From contig CM048850.1 of assembly GCA_026545225.1 (NCBI GenBank), positions 26,217,797 through 26,281,796 of the forward strand: 64,000 nucleotides of DNA, in the 5' to 3' direction. The notes under the pieces are model-generated. The model was not told the origin of the DNA. It searched no databases and saw only the letters and a list, made by a program, of their open reading frames with translations. Source of the DNA: Cornus controversa (lineage: Eukaryota > Streptophyta > Magnoliopsida > Cornales > Cornaceae). Below, piece by piece: positions 35,311 through 45,373 of the stretch. Each line of letters opens with the position of its first letter. The stretch's first letter is position 1. Position numbers and translations under genes: made by a program.

Positions 35311-36790
35311 TCAAAGTGTTACCCCTCCAGAAGAGGCAGCGGTGATTGTGAGAGTTTGGGATGAAATAGGATTCAGGACCAGAAGTCCTGGAGTGGTGCA
35401 CAAGAACCCCCGAGAAGGTGGGTCAGCCCTATGGCGAAAAATAGAGTTCTTTTGCAAAGAAGGGAAGGGGTGGCGAGGAACTTCACTTGTGACGAAGGCA
35501 TGAAATCTGTCAAGAACTCCTCGCCAATATGCCTTCGAGCCCTTCATCCATCGTCCTTTTCGTGTGCTCGAAGGCACCACGAGCTCTGTCCTATTCAAGA
35601 CCAGAAGCTCAACTTGGTCTTCCAAAAAGCGAGCTAAGGCTGAAGAGAAGTTTTGGACCTCGAGCTCATCATGACCTCTGGGAATGGTTTGGTCATAGCC
35701 AAATTGACGAGCCATTCTATCAGGACGGTACATTTTACTGATGATGACTATAGGAGAGGCAAAGCCAGGAAGGTACCCTGGGGTGATAAATGCCAAGTTA
35801 GTAAGGGCCTCATTGGAATAGAGGTCATCTCTTTTGAAAACCTGGCCCACGGTTAAGCTATAAAATGGAGGAGGGGGCCCCATAAAAGATCGAGCTCTGA
35901 AATGGTGTTCCTTATCAATAAATTGGGCAAATTTCTTGCGAGGAGCTGCCACCCTGTTCCACCTGGTCGAGCGGTGTCCGCCGCTCCCAGGATTCATACG
36001 AGGAGCATAAGTAGGGAAATGTTCATACATGAACATCTGTAGAAAAGTGGCCGAGCCAAACCAAGCTACATGGAGTCGACCCATGCCTTGCTCGTAATAG
36101 GCATGGAAGTTGTCTAAGGCATGATATAGAGTGCCCAAGAAGAGTGGGGCTAAGGGAATGTGCACCCCTCGGGCTAATTTGACTACAATGGGTACTAGGT
36201 CTGGGCTTGGAGTGTCCTCGGGAGGTCCCGGGAAGATAGAACGAGACAGCCAAGATAAGATGTAGGCTGCCAAGCGAAGAGGGCTCTCGCTCTGAGGTCC
36301 TGCTATCCATTTGCTTCTGTCATTATGGGAGAAGTCCTTGAAGAAATGGCGAAGGAGGGAGACCCAGGTGCATTTCCCCCCAGTTTCAGGAGGGGACTCA
36401 TTAACCACCTCGTTTTTCTTATTAAAACGAGTTGCCAACTTAGAGGCAGCTTGAATTTCTCCTCGAAGAGCTACCACCCGTCGCTCCTCTACCTTGGAGA
36501 GCGCCCATGTAGAAGGGTCAGTTGTACCAAAGATATTAAGTCTCATGAGGACGTTGACATCCTCGAGTGTAGGAGTGAACTCACCCCAAGAAGTGACAAA
36601 AGTGTGAGAATGAGTGCTCCATCTTGAGAGGAGCACTTGGAGCCCTGCAATATCTCGGTTTATGGTAAGGCTTCGAGTACTCTGGATGGCCTCGAGGATC
36701 CCCGCATCGTTCAAACGCGTCGTATAAGCAGGGACAGAGAAAATAAAGTCTGTCCATTCTTCCCATCCAATACAGGCAGTGGTGGGGATG
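35311..36790 (-). pseudogene. Antisense plant mobile domain (PMD) ORF inside the Tat element
   Basis: A long open frame running against gag-pol. It begins before 36714 (IGWEEWTDFIFSVPAYTTRL in frame) and ends with TGA at 35311. Motifs of the plant mobile domain (PF10536, 'aminotransferase-like') are visible: HTFVTSWGEFTPTLEDVNVL, LAAYILSWLSRSIFP, LAPLFLGTLYHALDNF and FLQMFMYEHFP. This domain is known from host proteins such as MAIN/MAIL1 and from additional ORFs of Tat/Retand elements. The N-terminal part (to about 37042, MSKASSHDVPEV...) is in another frame with a stop, so this copy is damaged at its start. How the protein serves the element is unknown. Confidence 0.75.
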
Positions 36791-37042
36791 GAAAGATAAA
36801 GAAAAGAATAAGGGAAATCCCCTCACTCAATTCTGAAGCGAAGGATAGAATCGGAAGGGAGTCAAGGGCCTTCCACGACTGTAGGCCTCGAGTCCATGAC
36901 CATTGGTTCCCCCACCAGTTCGTCTATGCTCGATAAGTCCTGAGTCTGATCCCAGAAATGTCATCAGGACCAAAGAAGGGGGTTGTTCTCCATTCGTCAA
37001 GAGGGGGTACCTCGGGTACATCGTGAGAGCTAGCCTTCGACA
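36791..37042 (-). pseudogene. Frameshifted N-terminus of the antisense PMD gene
   Basis: ATG at 37042 opens MSKASSHDVPEVPPLDEWRT, followed after a stop by NWWGNQWSWTRGLQ and SELSEGISLIL. The frame then has to shift to join the PMD ORF near 36800. This fits the Trp-rich start of PMD proteins. At least one stop and one frameshift lie here. Roughly 400 bp separate it from the 3' LTR at 37450. Confidence 0.45.
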
Positions 37043-37435
37043 TGTCTTGAATGAAGTCGGAAGCAATGGAGAATTGCAATGAAAATTCAAAGTTCGCTCT
37101 GGAAGACTGGAGATTAAAGGCAAGAAAAATGGGGGAAATGAAAATTTTCTAAGTCCCCCATATATAGTAGGGAGAATTCTGATCGACAAGACACCGAAAC
37201 GACGCGAGGCTCCAAAATTTGAGGCATCGAACCGTCGCAAAGCGCAAGAAACGAAGCGTCAGGGCGCCGCCGAAACCGATGTCAGTCATTAATGATGATT
37301 TGAAAGGACGGGGACTTTACAGTTTTTGAGGAAGTCGAGGGGACACCTCGAGGTAGCTATACAAGATACCTTTGCAGAAAGGAGTTCGAACTAGTACTCC
37401 GAGTTGTGTACGAGGACCTACACGTAGGACCTCGC

Positions 37436-37449
37436 ACAAGGGGGCTAAT
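37436..37449 (+). other. Polypurine tract of the Tat element
   Basis: ACAAGGGGGCTAAT directly precedes the 3' LTR. The short purine run AAGGGGG is where plus-strand DNA synthesis would be primed. Confidence 0.6.
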
Positions 37450-38693
37450 TGTTGGTATGGGCCATTCAGGGGCCGCCACGTGGCAATAGGCTCACTTTGA
37501 CTTTTCCCCCATTTCGAGTTCCCTCAGCGATTCCACGTGGCAATAGGACCACTGGCTTCTTTCTCCTAATCGAGCGCATCCTCAAAAAGGACATTTCCAC
37601 CGAGCTCCTCCAAAGGAAAGTCCCTACCGAGCGCATCCTCAAAAAGGACATTTCCACCGAGCTCCTCCGAAGGAAAGTCTCCATCGAACGCTTCTTTGGA
37701 TGGCGGATTTCAAATCGAGCTCCTTCTCTCATGATGAAGGGCATATCTCCGAGGTATGATCGCCTTTCTTTGACGAGTCATTCTCTACTGATAACACTTC
37801 GCGGAGGTCCTCTTTACGGATCAGCCTCCGTTTTGCAAGGAGGCATTCCTCTCTACGGATAAAACCTTGCGAGGAGTTCCTCTCTACGGATAAACCTCAA
37901 ACGAGTCTTTTTCCCTTTCGTTTGGATAAGGCTCGGATGGTGATGAGTTCCTCTCTACGGATAAACATCACGGGAAATCCTCTCTCAGGATCAATTTCCC
38001 TAAAGCGAGGAGGCACTCCTCTCTACGGATAAAACCTCGCGGAGGTCCTCTCTACGGATCAACCTCCATCTTTTACGAGGAGTTCCTCTCTACGGATAAA
38101 CCTCTTTTTACGAGGAGTTCCTCTCTACGGATAAACCTCGTGGCACTCCGCACTCCGACGGGGGGGTAAGAGCTCGGATCACTGCCTTATGGGAACCAAG
38201 GGCTTGGGTTCGGAGGCTGGAGTCCAAGGTACGCTAAATCTGTGACGGACCTCATTTCTAGCTAGGATGAGGACCTTGCATCATGGATTGGCCTGTCACA
38301 TAGGAAAGAAGATAACCAGGTGAGGTGAGCGAATACCCTTTTCTGACAAGTACAATCTCAACCCTTGACCCACAGATATTTACCACAGATATTTAGCACC
38401 GCAAAACCTTGACCATTGGTGAGAAAAGACTTTTTTGCCTATAAATAATGAGAGAAATGTAGAGAACAGAGATCGGGATGGGAGGACAGGACAAGAAAAA
38501 GAACCTTTTTCTTAAACAATCTCCAGTACACCCCAGATTTCCTCTTTTTCGTATCAAATCCCTCCCCTCTTCTTCCAATCCACATAGAACAGTGGGCTCC
38601 TCTGTGACAGCTTGGACTCCCACCGGGACCCGCTCTTTGGCAACCATCATCGTGGAAAGTTTGACTTCAGTTTAACAGAACCTACTACAAACA
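37450..38693 (+). repeat. 3' LTR of the Tat element
   Basis: A 1244-bp LTR, TGTTGGTATGGG...CTACTACAAACA, near-identical to 25818-27071. It includes the 57-bp tandem pair, the GAGG...CCTC array and the TATA box at 38440-38447. It is followed by the ATATC target duplication at 38694-38698. Confidence 0.95.
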
Positions 38694-38698
38694 ATATC

Positions 38699-39560
38699 TT
38701 ACTTAAAAGGGAAAATTAACATAATTAATAATGACAAAACTTTGGTTGTTGAGCGTCAAACCTACTTAAATTCAGTCCTACCAAAGCTCTAATTTGTATT
38801 ATATTTCACTATGATGAAAATTTTGGTTGGGCCATTTAATACAATGTCTCCACACTGTGCATGAGCGTGAAAGCCCTGCCAAAGCCCTAATTTGTATTAT
38901 TGCTGTACTATGATGAAAATTTTGGTTTACACAATATGATTCGTGCTACACATGGAAAATTATGTTCCACTTGAATTCATCAAAAGCTTAAAAATTAGGA
39001 AGCACGGATACCGATACAAATACGGAAGCAATACGATATGAACCTGACGATACGACAAACTTCAAAACAATAAGACACAAATACAGCAGAAATACGTCAA
39101 AAAATAATAATATATTATAAATCTTACATTAAAATAAAAATTAGCATAAGAATGACAAAACTTTGGTTGTTGTGGAGGTATTTTGGCACAATTTCTTAAT
39201 GTGGTCCCACCAAAGCTCTAATTTGTAGTTCGGAAATTTATTTTTTCTATTTGTATATATTTTTCAATAAATATTACTTAAAAAAAAGAAAACCTAACAT
39301 AAGAAAAGACCAAACCTTGGTTGTTGTGGCGTATTTTGGCACACACTGCATGAGTGTGAAACCGACTCCTACCAAAGCTCCAATTTGCATAAATTATTGC
39401 TATACGATGATGAATATTTTGGTTATTGGGCCATTTATTTTTTCTATTTGCATTTTAATAAATCTTACTTAAAAAGAAAAACTAACATAAGAATGAAAAA
39501 GCTCCAATTTGCGTTAGAAAATTTTGATTGTTCCATTTATTCACAGAGTATCAGACTACA
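38699..39560. repeat. Diverged tandem-like repeats (CAAAACTTTGGTTGTTG ... CCAAAGCTCTAATTTG)
   Basis: At least four degenerate copies of a unit of about 150-200 bp. Each contains ACTTTGGTTGTTG, then (in most) TATTTTGGCACA, then CCTACCAAAGCTCTAATTTG, then ATGATGAAAATTTTGGTT. Copies start near 38735, 38870, 39150 and 39310, with a partial one near 39495. No coding potential. This looks like an old minisatellite or repeated insertion of one element. Confidence 0.5.
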
Positions 39561-40500
39561 CTTAAAAATCGTACTACATGCACTGAAAATGGGTCTCGCT
39601 TGAATGCATAAAAAAGCTTCTAGCTAGGTTTCACTTTTTGACGATAGTTTTGAATTTTAAAATCATTGAGTTAACGAATAATTATTTTTCAATTCAATAT
39701 CTTCTCTATCTCGTGATTGAGTTAACGTATTATTATTTTTCCTCCGTATCTTCCATTTACCCTTAAACACAATCCGAAGTATTTTTTTTTAAAAAAAGAA
39801 AAAGAATAAAATAATAGATTAAGATTCATTAATAGTCAAATTGTTCGATCAATTATTAGATTGAAAGCACGGACATTTCATTAAGGATGCTATATTCGTG
39901 TCGGACACCATATCGAACACTCTTCGAATACATGTTAGACACTTTATAGAAGTGTTCTGATAATTTTTTTTTAGAATACTTATCGGACATTCCTCGAACA
40001 CTTCTAGCGCACTCTCTTTTGACACTCTTGAAACACGTGTCGAACACTTCGTAACAGTGATGTATATTCAAGTATTTCAAAAGAAAATTATATACGATCA
40101 AGTTATGATTAAAAATCTAAACTAAATATACGTAGAAGACTAAATAAGTCTGGTTCTTTAATTTATTTGTTTATTTTTATTTATAAGTTTGTTTGGTTAT
40201 TAATTAGTTGATGATGAATTCAAGTATTTCTCTAATGTAGTTTTTTTTTTGTTGAATAATTAATATATTATATTATTATTTTATTGTTTAATCAATTCTT
40301 AAATTTTTTGTATTATCGTGTCCGTATCGTATTATACATGTACGTGCTCGTTAACATCTCTTTATTCTTTCATGAATGCTTTCACTCACATGCTAAATTA
40401 ATTATCGCTGTGGGAATTCCTGTATTCCAGTACTATATTACGCGATGAAAAACAAAATTTATTGGCAGTATGACGGAAGCAAGGGCATATTCGCAATTTC
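39561..40500. other. AT-rich spacer with degenerate CGAACACTT motifs
   Basis: No gene. From about 39885 to 40060 the sequence repeats variants of TCGAACACTTC (ATCGAACACTCTTCG, TCGGACATTCCTCG, TCGAACACTTCTAG, TGTCGAACACTTCG). Related GTATCG/ATACGG words lie at 39010-39060 and 40316-40335. The rest is simple AT-rich DNA leading into the promoter at 40503. Confidence 0.4.
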
Positions 40501-40502
40501 AG

Positions 40503-40525
40503 CCAATCAAGTGAGTTTATAAATA
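40503..40525 (+). promoter_or_regulatory. CCAAT and TATA boxes of the small gene
   Basis: CCAAT at 40503-40507 and TATAAATA at 40518-40525 lie 85-100 bp before the start codon at 40603. That leaves a leader of about 50-60 bp. The two boxes are closer together than usual. Confidence 0.55.
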
Positions 40526-40602
40526 CATGACCCTCACAATCCATTATCAGATAGATAAGAGTAGGGAGATTGAGAAAATATATACACAGATCGAGAGAAG
40601 AT

Positions 40603-40923
40603 ATGTCGATCCAAATGAGTGGTGATGGGAAGTTGAAGGTTGTGGAAGCTAACGGACAAGTGGAGGTTCTAGACGTTATTACGGTGCTTAACCCAAAAGA
40701 TGTGGAAGGCATCGCAAAGTTGGCTGCCGAAAAAAATAACGTGAGGTTCGACCATGTGAACATGGGCATCAAACTTAGTGTTGGTGGTGTGGGAGTTTAC
40801 TTCCTCATTTTCTCGAGCGTACCCGAACCTGTCAAAAAAGTATACTTCACTATTGTCAGCAGCGTTCTATATGTGAAGAACGTCCACTTCTTTGCGCATG
40901 TGCCAATTAAGGAGGAGGAGTAA
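40603..40923 (+). CDS. Small protein of 106 aa, possibly cystatin-like
   Basis: Starts at ATG 40603 (MSIQMSGDGKLKVV), single exon, TAA at 40921-40923; an AATAAA lies at 40990. The frame is intact, with a TATA box 85 bp upstream, unlike everything around it. I do not firmly recognise the protein. The order of elements suggests the cystatin fold: a helix GIAKLAAEKNN resembles the phytocystatin LARFAVxEHN motif. It is followed by beta-type strands with SVGGVGVYFLIF where QxVxGxxYYL is expected, then VKKVYFTIVSS. The reactive Gln of QxVxG and the C-terminal Trp are missing, so it may not inhibit proteases. There is no signal peptide, so it is probably cytosolic. It could instead be a lineage-specific gene. 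Confidence 0.5.
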   Translation: MSIQMSGDGKLKVVEANGQVEVLDVITVLNPKDVEGIAKLAAEKNNVRFDHVNMGIKLSVGGVGVYFLIFSSVPEPVKKVYFTIVSSVLYVKNVHFFAHVPIKEEE

Positions 40924-41088
40924 TTCTACGGTATGCCGGAAATTTCTTAAATGTATGGCATATTTATACGTTAATAGAAATTAATATTAAATAAAAGGAC
41001 TTGTTGTTAAGTAAATAAAATGACCTGGCATGCATGCATGTATGTTGTTGGGTCACGCAGGTCCTAGCTATGTACTCAATGTGCCAAC

Positions 41089-41127
<39 letters not shown>

Positions 41128-41414
41128 GTATTTATGAATGTATGTGTGTGCTTTAATTAATTGTATGTTTTATCTTGTTGGATCGTACATTGCTAGCTGT
41201 TTTTGTAATATATGTCCAAATAAAGGATTGGTAAGGCAATAAACAAGTGTTTCCCATGTCGATCGATCACTACAATAGAGTGCCAAACTGGGTTGTAAAT
41301 TTGTAATGAAGAGAGTTTGCTAACCAGATAGAATATCTAGCTTGTACGTATAGGTCTCTAAGAAGATAAAAAGTATCCATGCCTAGATTTCAATCAAAAT
41401 GAACTTTAATAATT
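40924..41414. other. 3' flank of the small gene, with (AT)n microsatellite
   Basis: Non-coding. It contains an AATAAA (40990), the trinucleotide-like GCATGCATGCATG at about 41028-41040, and an (AT)n run at 41092-41126. No frame or repeat of note beyond these. Confidence 0.5.
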
Positions 41415-41626
41415 GAGAAATGCTAAACGTAACAATTTTATTTCAGGAATTTTAACTCAAATCTATGTGACAGGTGATAAATACCATAGGGATTCCGTGT
41501 ATGGCGGAATTCCATCAATAATAACTTACCATTTAATTTTATCTCCTAAAATAATGGATTATATCACCTGCCACATAGATTCGAGTTAAAATTCGTGATA
41601 TTTATTCGAGACGTATAGCATTGCTC
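41415..41626. mobile_element. Mutator-type MITE with perfect 9-bp TSD
   Basis: A 212-bp element whose ends, GAGAAATGCTAAACGT and ACGTATAGCATTGCTC, are inverted. The inverted similarity continues inward for about 65 bp (AATTTTAACTC-AATCTATGTG-CAGGTGATA on each side). It is flanked by TTAATAATT at 41406-41414 and 41627-41635. A 9-bp target duplication and long terminal inverted repeats are typical of Mutator-like MITEs. No coding capacity. Confidence 0.85.
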
Positions 41627-41635
41627 TTAATAATT

Positions 41636-42007
41636 AAATTGAGATTTTGACTTTGCCGTCATCTGCATATTTAAAAAAATACGTTCACCAAAACACGTAA
41701 TGGTCACAACAGGTCTGATGAAAAATCAAGAAGCTTAGAATATATGATGTTTTTACAAAATTCTAATGAAGTTATTCCTATGTTTAATCACCATTATGGA
41801 ATTAAAACTTGGGAGGAAGAACGGAATTTCTAGATTATCTAACAATCGATGAAACATCACAAACGGCTAGATTTTACCTCATGATGTGGTTTATAAGAAA
41901 CCCTCACTCAAGCACCAATAGTTAGATCTTATTAAACAAAAGTAAAACCAATTGAAAATGAGAATGAAGAAGATTTTACAACCTCCATCACCCTCCGATG
42001 CTCGTAT
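41636..42007. other. Non-coding spacer before the copia element
   Basis: AT-rich, without a frame or a recognisable element. It ends at CGTAT, the presumed target site of the gag-only copia element. Confidence 0.4.
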
Positions 42008-42263
42008 TGTTGAACTTCATCACCGACTCTCTTTCTAGAAAGTTCCACCATCTACTCTCCACCTCTCCCTCTCTCTAGTATTCTCCTTCTCTCCATATAT
42101 CTCTCTATCTCTAGAAATTACAAAAGATAAAGAGCCGACTTTGTAAGTCAGTGGCAAACCAATATAAATAGCTATTTTGGGTTCATTTTGTGTGTGTGGA
42201 GTGAAGACACCAAGCTTTGGTGTGAGTCAACAAGTGTGATATGCTGTGAGTGTGAGAAACAAG
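42008..42263 (+). repeat. 5' LTR of the gag-only element, left part
   Basis: Begins TGTTGAACTTCATCACC and matches the 3' LTR starting at 52766 (TGTTGAAGCTTCTTCACC), including the CT-rich stretch and ACCAATATAAATAGCTAT (TATA box near 42164). It is interrupted at 42264 by the hAT MITE; the last 8 bases, GAAACAAG, are the target duplication. Confidence 0.85.
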
Positions 42264-42749
42264 TAGGGATGGCAATTTTGTCCTCCCCGTCGGGTTTCTG
42301 TCATGTCCCGCCTCGTATAGGACAGGTATGGGAGCCATTTTTTTTCCATAGGGATGGATTTGGAAAAGGAAACCATAACTCGTCGCTGGTACGGGACGGG
42401 TTCGGGACTATATAATAACCCACCCCGCCCGGCCTTTATATTTTATTATTATTATATATATATATATACAAATTATAATTGTTTGGACTATGTTTTCATT
42501 TTATGTTTTGGTTGTATTAAGTCTTCTTAATTGTTGTATCTTTGAACCATGTTTTCATTTTATATTTTGGTTGTATTAAGACTTATGTTTTCATTTTGGT
42601 TGTATTAAGAATTCTTTAATTGTTGGATCGAACTTGTTACTGGATTATTTAGTTGTGGAATGTATTTTTTGTAATAGGCTATTTAATTGTGCAATCTTGT
42701 CATTTAACTTCTTAAACAGGGGTTATACTACTTTGAATTTAATAGTATC

Positions 42750-45280
42750 TGATGAACCTAGAGGGGGAGGGGGTGAATAGGTTCTTTAATTTTTCTTCCT
42801 AATATTGCAAGTTTGGCTGGAACATGCAATCACACAATTTGATGGACACACAGATTTATAGAGGAAACCCCAAGGTGGGGAAAAACCTCTTCGAACTGAG
42901 CTCCACTATGTCTGAAAGGGTAGTACAGTGAATCTCTCAATCACTCTCTCACTCACCCAACTCACAACATAGTTCGCTCCAGCACTCACCCAGTTCACAA
43001 CCTCCCTAGGCCTGAACCACTCTCACCAAATCTCACAACAGCTTTTCCGCTCTCAATCCCAACTTGGACTTCCCAAAGCCCAAGCTATCTCACCTCAATC
43101 TCACCACAATCACTCACACTCCCCCTGTCCAAAGTATCCCTATACTTGGACTGTACATAGTGATAGTGGAGTCAGTTCGATATCTTGAGCAGCGGCACTT
43201 CAAGCTTTGTAACTTGGTCTTCAAAGTTAATCTTCAACTCTGATATGGTCTTCAAAGAAAAGTCTTCAAATCTTCAACCTCTGATAGGTAGTCTTCAAGG
43301 TCTGGTACGACAATGACTCGGTCACTTGTCTTCTTGGCAGATCATGACACTTGAACTTCTTCAATAATATGCTTCAATAAGAACACCCTCAAGGTGTGGC
43401 TACAACGAACTTGTAGTAGATGCTCCCTTTCAAGGAATCGCAATCTCAGCTTCTTTAAAACTCTACATTAGCTTGATCTTCTTCATGATCAAATACTCTT
43501 GCTATTCTTGAATTTTGAACCTGTTCCAATGATTTAAACACAACTGCAACTAGGGAAGACGTTAGTAGCATAAGCAGTTTAAGATATAAATAGCAATTTA
43601 AGATTGACACATTAGCAATTCCAAATTAGTAAAACAGAATTCCAAATCAGCAAAACAGAATTCCAAGTGCACAGAATTAATTCCAAATTAACAGAACGAA
43701 TTCCAAATCAGCAGATTCAATTCCAGATTAGCTGAACGAATTCCAAATCAGCAGATTCAATTCCAGATTAGCTGAACGAATTCCAAATCAGCACAGTATA
43801 GTCTTAACCATCAGCATAGTGTAATGTCACAAATCAGCATAGATATATTTTCAGCACACGAGAATGCAGCATATAATAATTTCAGCACACAAGAATTCAT
43901 CATATAATAATTTCAGCGCAGCAATATAAATCAGCAATATTCAAATTTCAATTCAGCAACTTGGTCATTAAAAGCAGCATTTCAGCAATTTTGATTCAGC
44001 ACATTCAGCATTGAGGAAGTCAGCAAACTCAGCATTTTAACCCAGCAAATTCAGCATTATGAAATCAGCAAACTCAGCATATTAACTCAGCAAATTCAGC
44101 ATTATTTAACCCAAAAACTCAGCAATATGAACAGCATTTTTAGCATCAAAAATTTCAGCAAATGAACAGCTTTTACAGCACCATATGGACAGCAAGAAAT
44201 CAGTATTTTAAACAGCCATTATTCAGCATTTAAAAATCAGCATTCAGAATTTCAAGACAGCAATAATCAGCAAGCAACTTCAAACAAGTATTTTGAATTC
44301 AGAAAATTTATTTCTAGCAAACAACTTCAATCAACCAAAATCAAATTAAGAAAATATTTCCAGCAACCCAACTTCAATCAACAAGATCAAGTTCAAGCAT
44401 CAAAGATATGTGGAATGAAAGAACTGAAGTTTAAGGAAAGGTTATACCAAAATTTTAGTGATTCTGCTTCATGTGATTTAGGAAGAACCGATGGATCTGG
44501 ATTTCGTGCTCTTGAATAAATGAGGCTTTATACACACGGTCTGAAGATGTAGATCAGAAGCCACAAAATACTAGTGAAGCTCATGCACGGTTTGTAATCT
44601 TGAAGCTGCTATTTGGAGTCACGAAGCTGCTGATTTGAAACCCCAAAGTTATCGTTCGCCATCCTTGAAGCTGCTAGTTTGAATTCACACAGCTGTAGGC
44701 AGCCATGAAAGGCGACGAGTACACTTAGAGAAGAAAGAGCTTCGCTGGTTGGGCGGCCATGGGAGGTGACAGAACCCGTTTTCTTCTTTCTCTCTCTATC
44801 TCTTTCTCTCCCTCTCTTTTCCCCTTTGTATTTCCAGCCGCACCCTCTCATCTTACATACACCTTCTATTTATATCATGTATAAAGCAACCCACATGTCC
44901 ACTCCTCAAAACCCTAGCATCAAATAGATATATCAATATATCTCACACTGTCAGCCGAGAATGGTATACATCATGTGCTTCTCTCTTGCTTTTTCTAATC
45001 AACATTGGCCCACAGAATTTTCCTTTCTTTTTTTTTAAAACAACATCACCTAACCCTTTATGTTAATACACACTAAACTCTCTGCCACCTCATATTATGA
45101 ACAAATTACAAACCAAAGCATATGTCCCTGCAATTTCGTTAGTGCAAATACATAGAGAGATATAATAGCGCATGACAATCAATTAAATAAAACAACTACT
45201 TGAAATGACACAAATGCCCCTCTAGATCCTTTTGACATTAAAACTTGGGCAAACATATTCATGGACTTTCCGGACCATCA
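42750..45280 (-). repeat. 3' LTR of the SIRE-like element (left copy)
   Basis: A 2531-bp LTR; on the + strand it runs TGATGAACCTAGAGG...GGACCATCA. It has a TATA box on the - strand (TATAAATAG, 44866-44874). It also holds an 800-bp A-rich tract full of CAGCA and ATTCCAAATCAGCA words (about 43600-44300). Confidence 0.95.
43600..44300. repeat. Degenerate CAGCA/ATTCCAAATCAGCA array within the LTR
   Basis: Dozens of CAGCA, TCAGCAT and CAGCAAATTCAGCATT words in A-rich sequence. They include a clear 40-bp-scale tandem (GAATTCCAAATCAGCAGATT, then CAATTCCAGATTAGCTGAAC) repeated twice around 43690-43780. The same array is at about 48695-49395 in the other LTR. It accounts for much of the unusual LTR length. 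Confidence 0.75.
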
Positions 45281-45338
45281 ATCTCCCCCTTTTGCCTTTT
45301 AATGTCAAAAATCGCCTAACTTCTTTCTCCCCCTTTTT
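45281..45338 (-). other. Two polypurine tracts of the SIRE-like element
   Basis: On the - strand AAAAGGGGGAGAT lies directly next to the LTR (45281-45294), and a second tract, AAAAAGGGGGAGAAAGAA, lies 27 bp further inside (45321-45338). Multiple polypurine tracts of this type are a known mark of SIRE-lineage elements. Confidence 0.7.
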
Positions 45339-45373
45339 GACAATGAAAGTCAAAAGGGTGGTAGAGTAGAAAG

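Larger units (their letters stand above)
25818..38693 (+). mobile_element. Tat-lineage Ty3/gypsy element, full length, 5-bp TSD
   Basis: About 12.9 kb, bounded by two LTRs and by the duplicated target ATATC (25813-25817 and 38694-38698). A tRNA-Arg-type primer site, a polyprotein with protease, RT, RNase H and a second (archaeal-type) RNase H before integrase, large size and an additional antisense ORF identify the Tat/Ogre/Retand branch. By eye the LTRs differ by about 20 substitutions and one 10-bp indel, so it is younger than the Athila elements but not recent. It is inactivated by nonsense codons and a frameshift. Confidence 0.92.

Noticed and set aside
44609-44851. 80-codon frame on the - strand, present identically at 49704-49946
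   Set aside because: It lies inside the SIRE-like LTRs and is repeated only because the LTRs are. Composition is simple (Arg/Lys/Glu tract from CT-rich DNA) and no family resemblance is seen.
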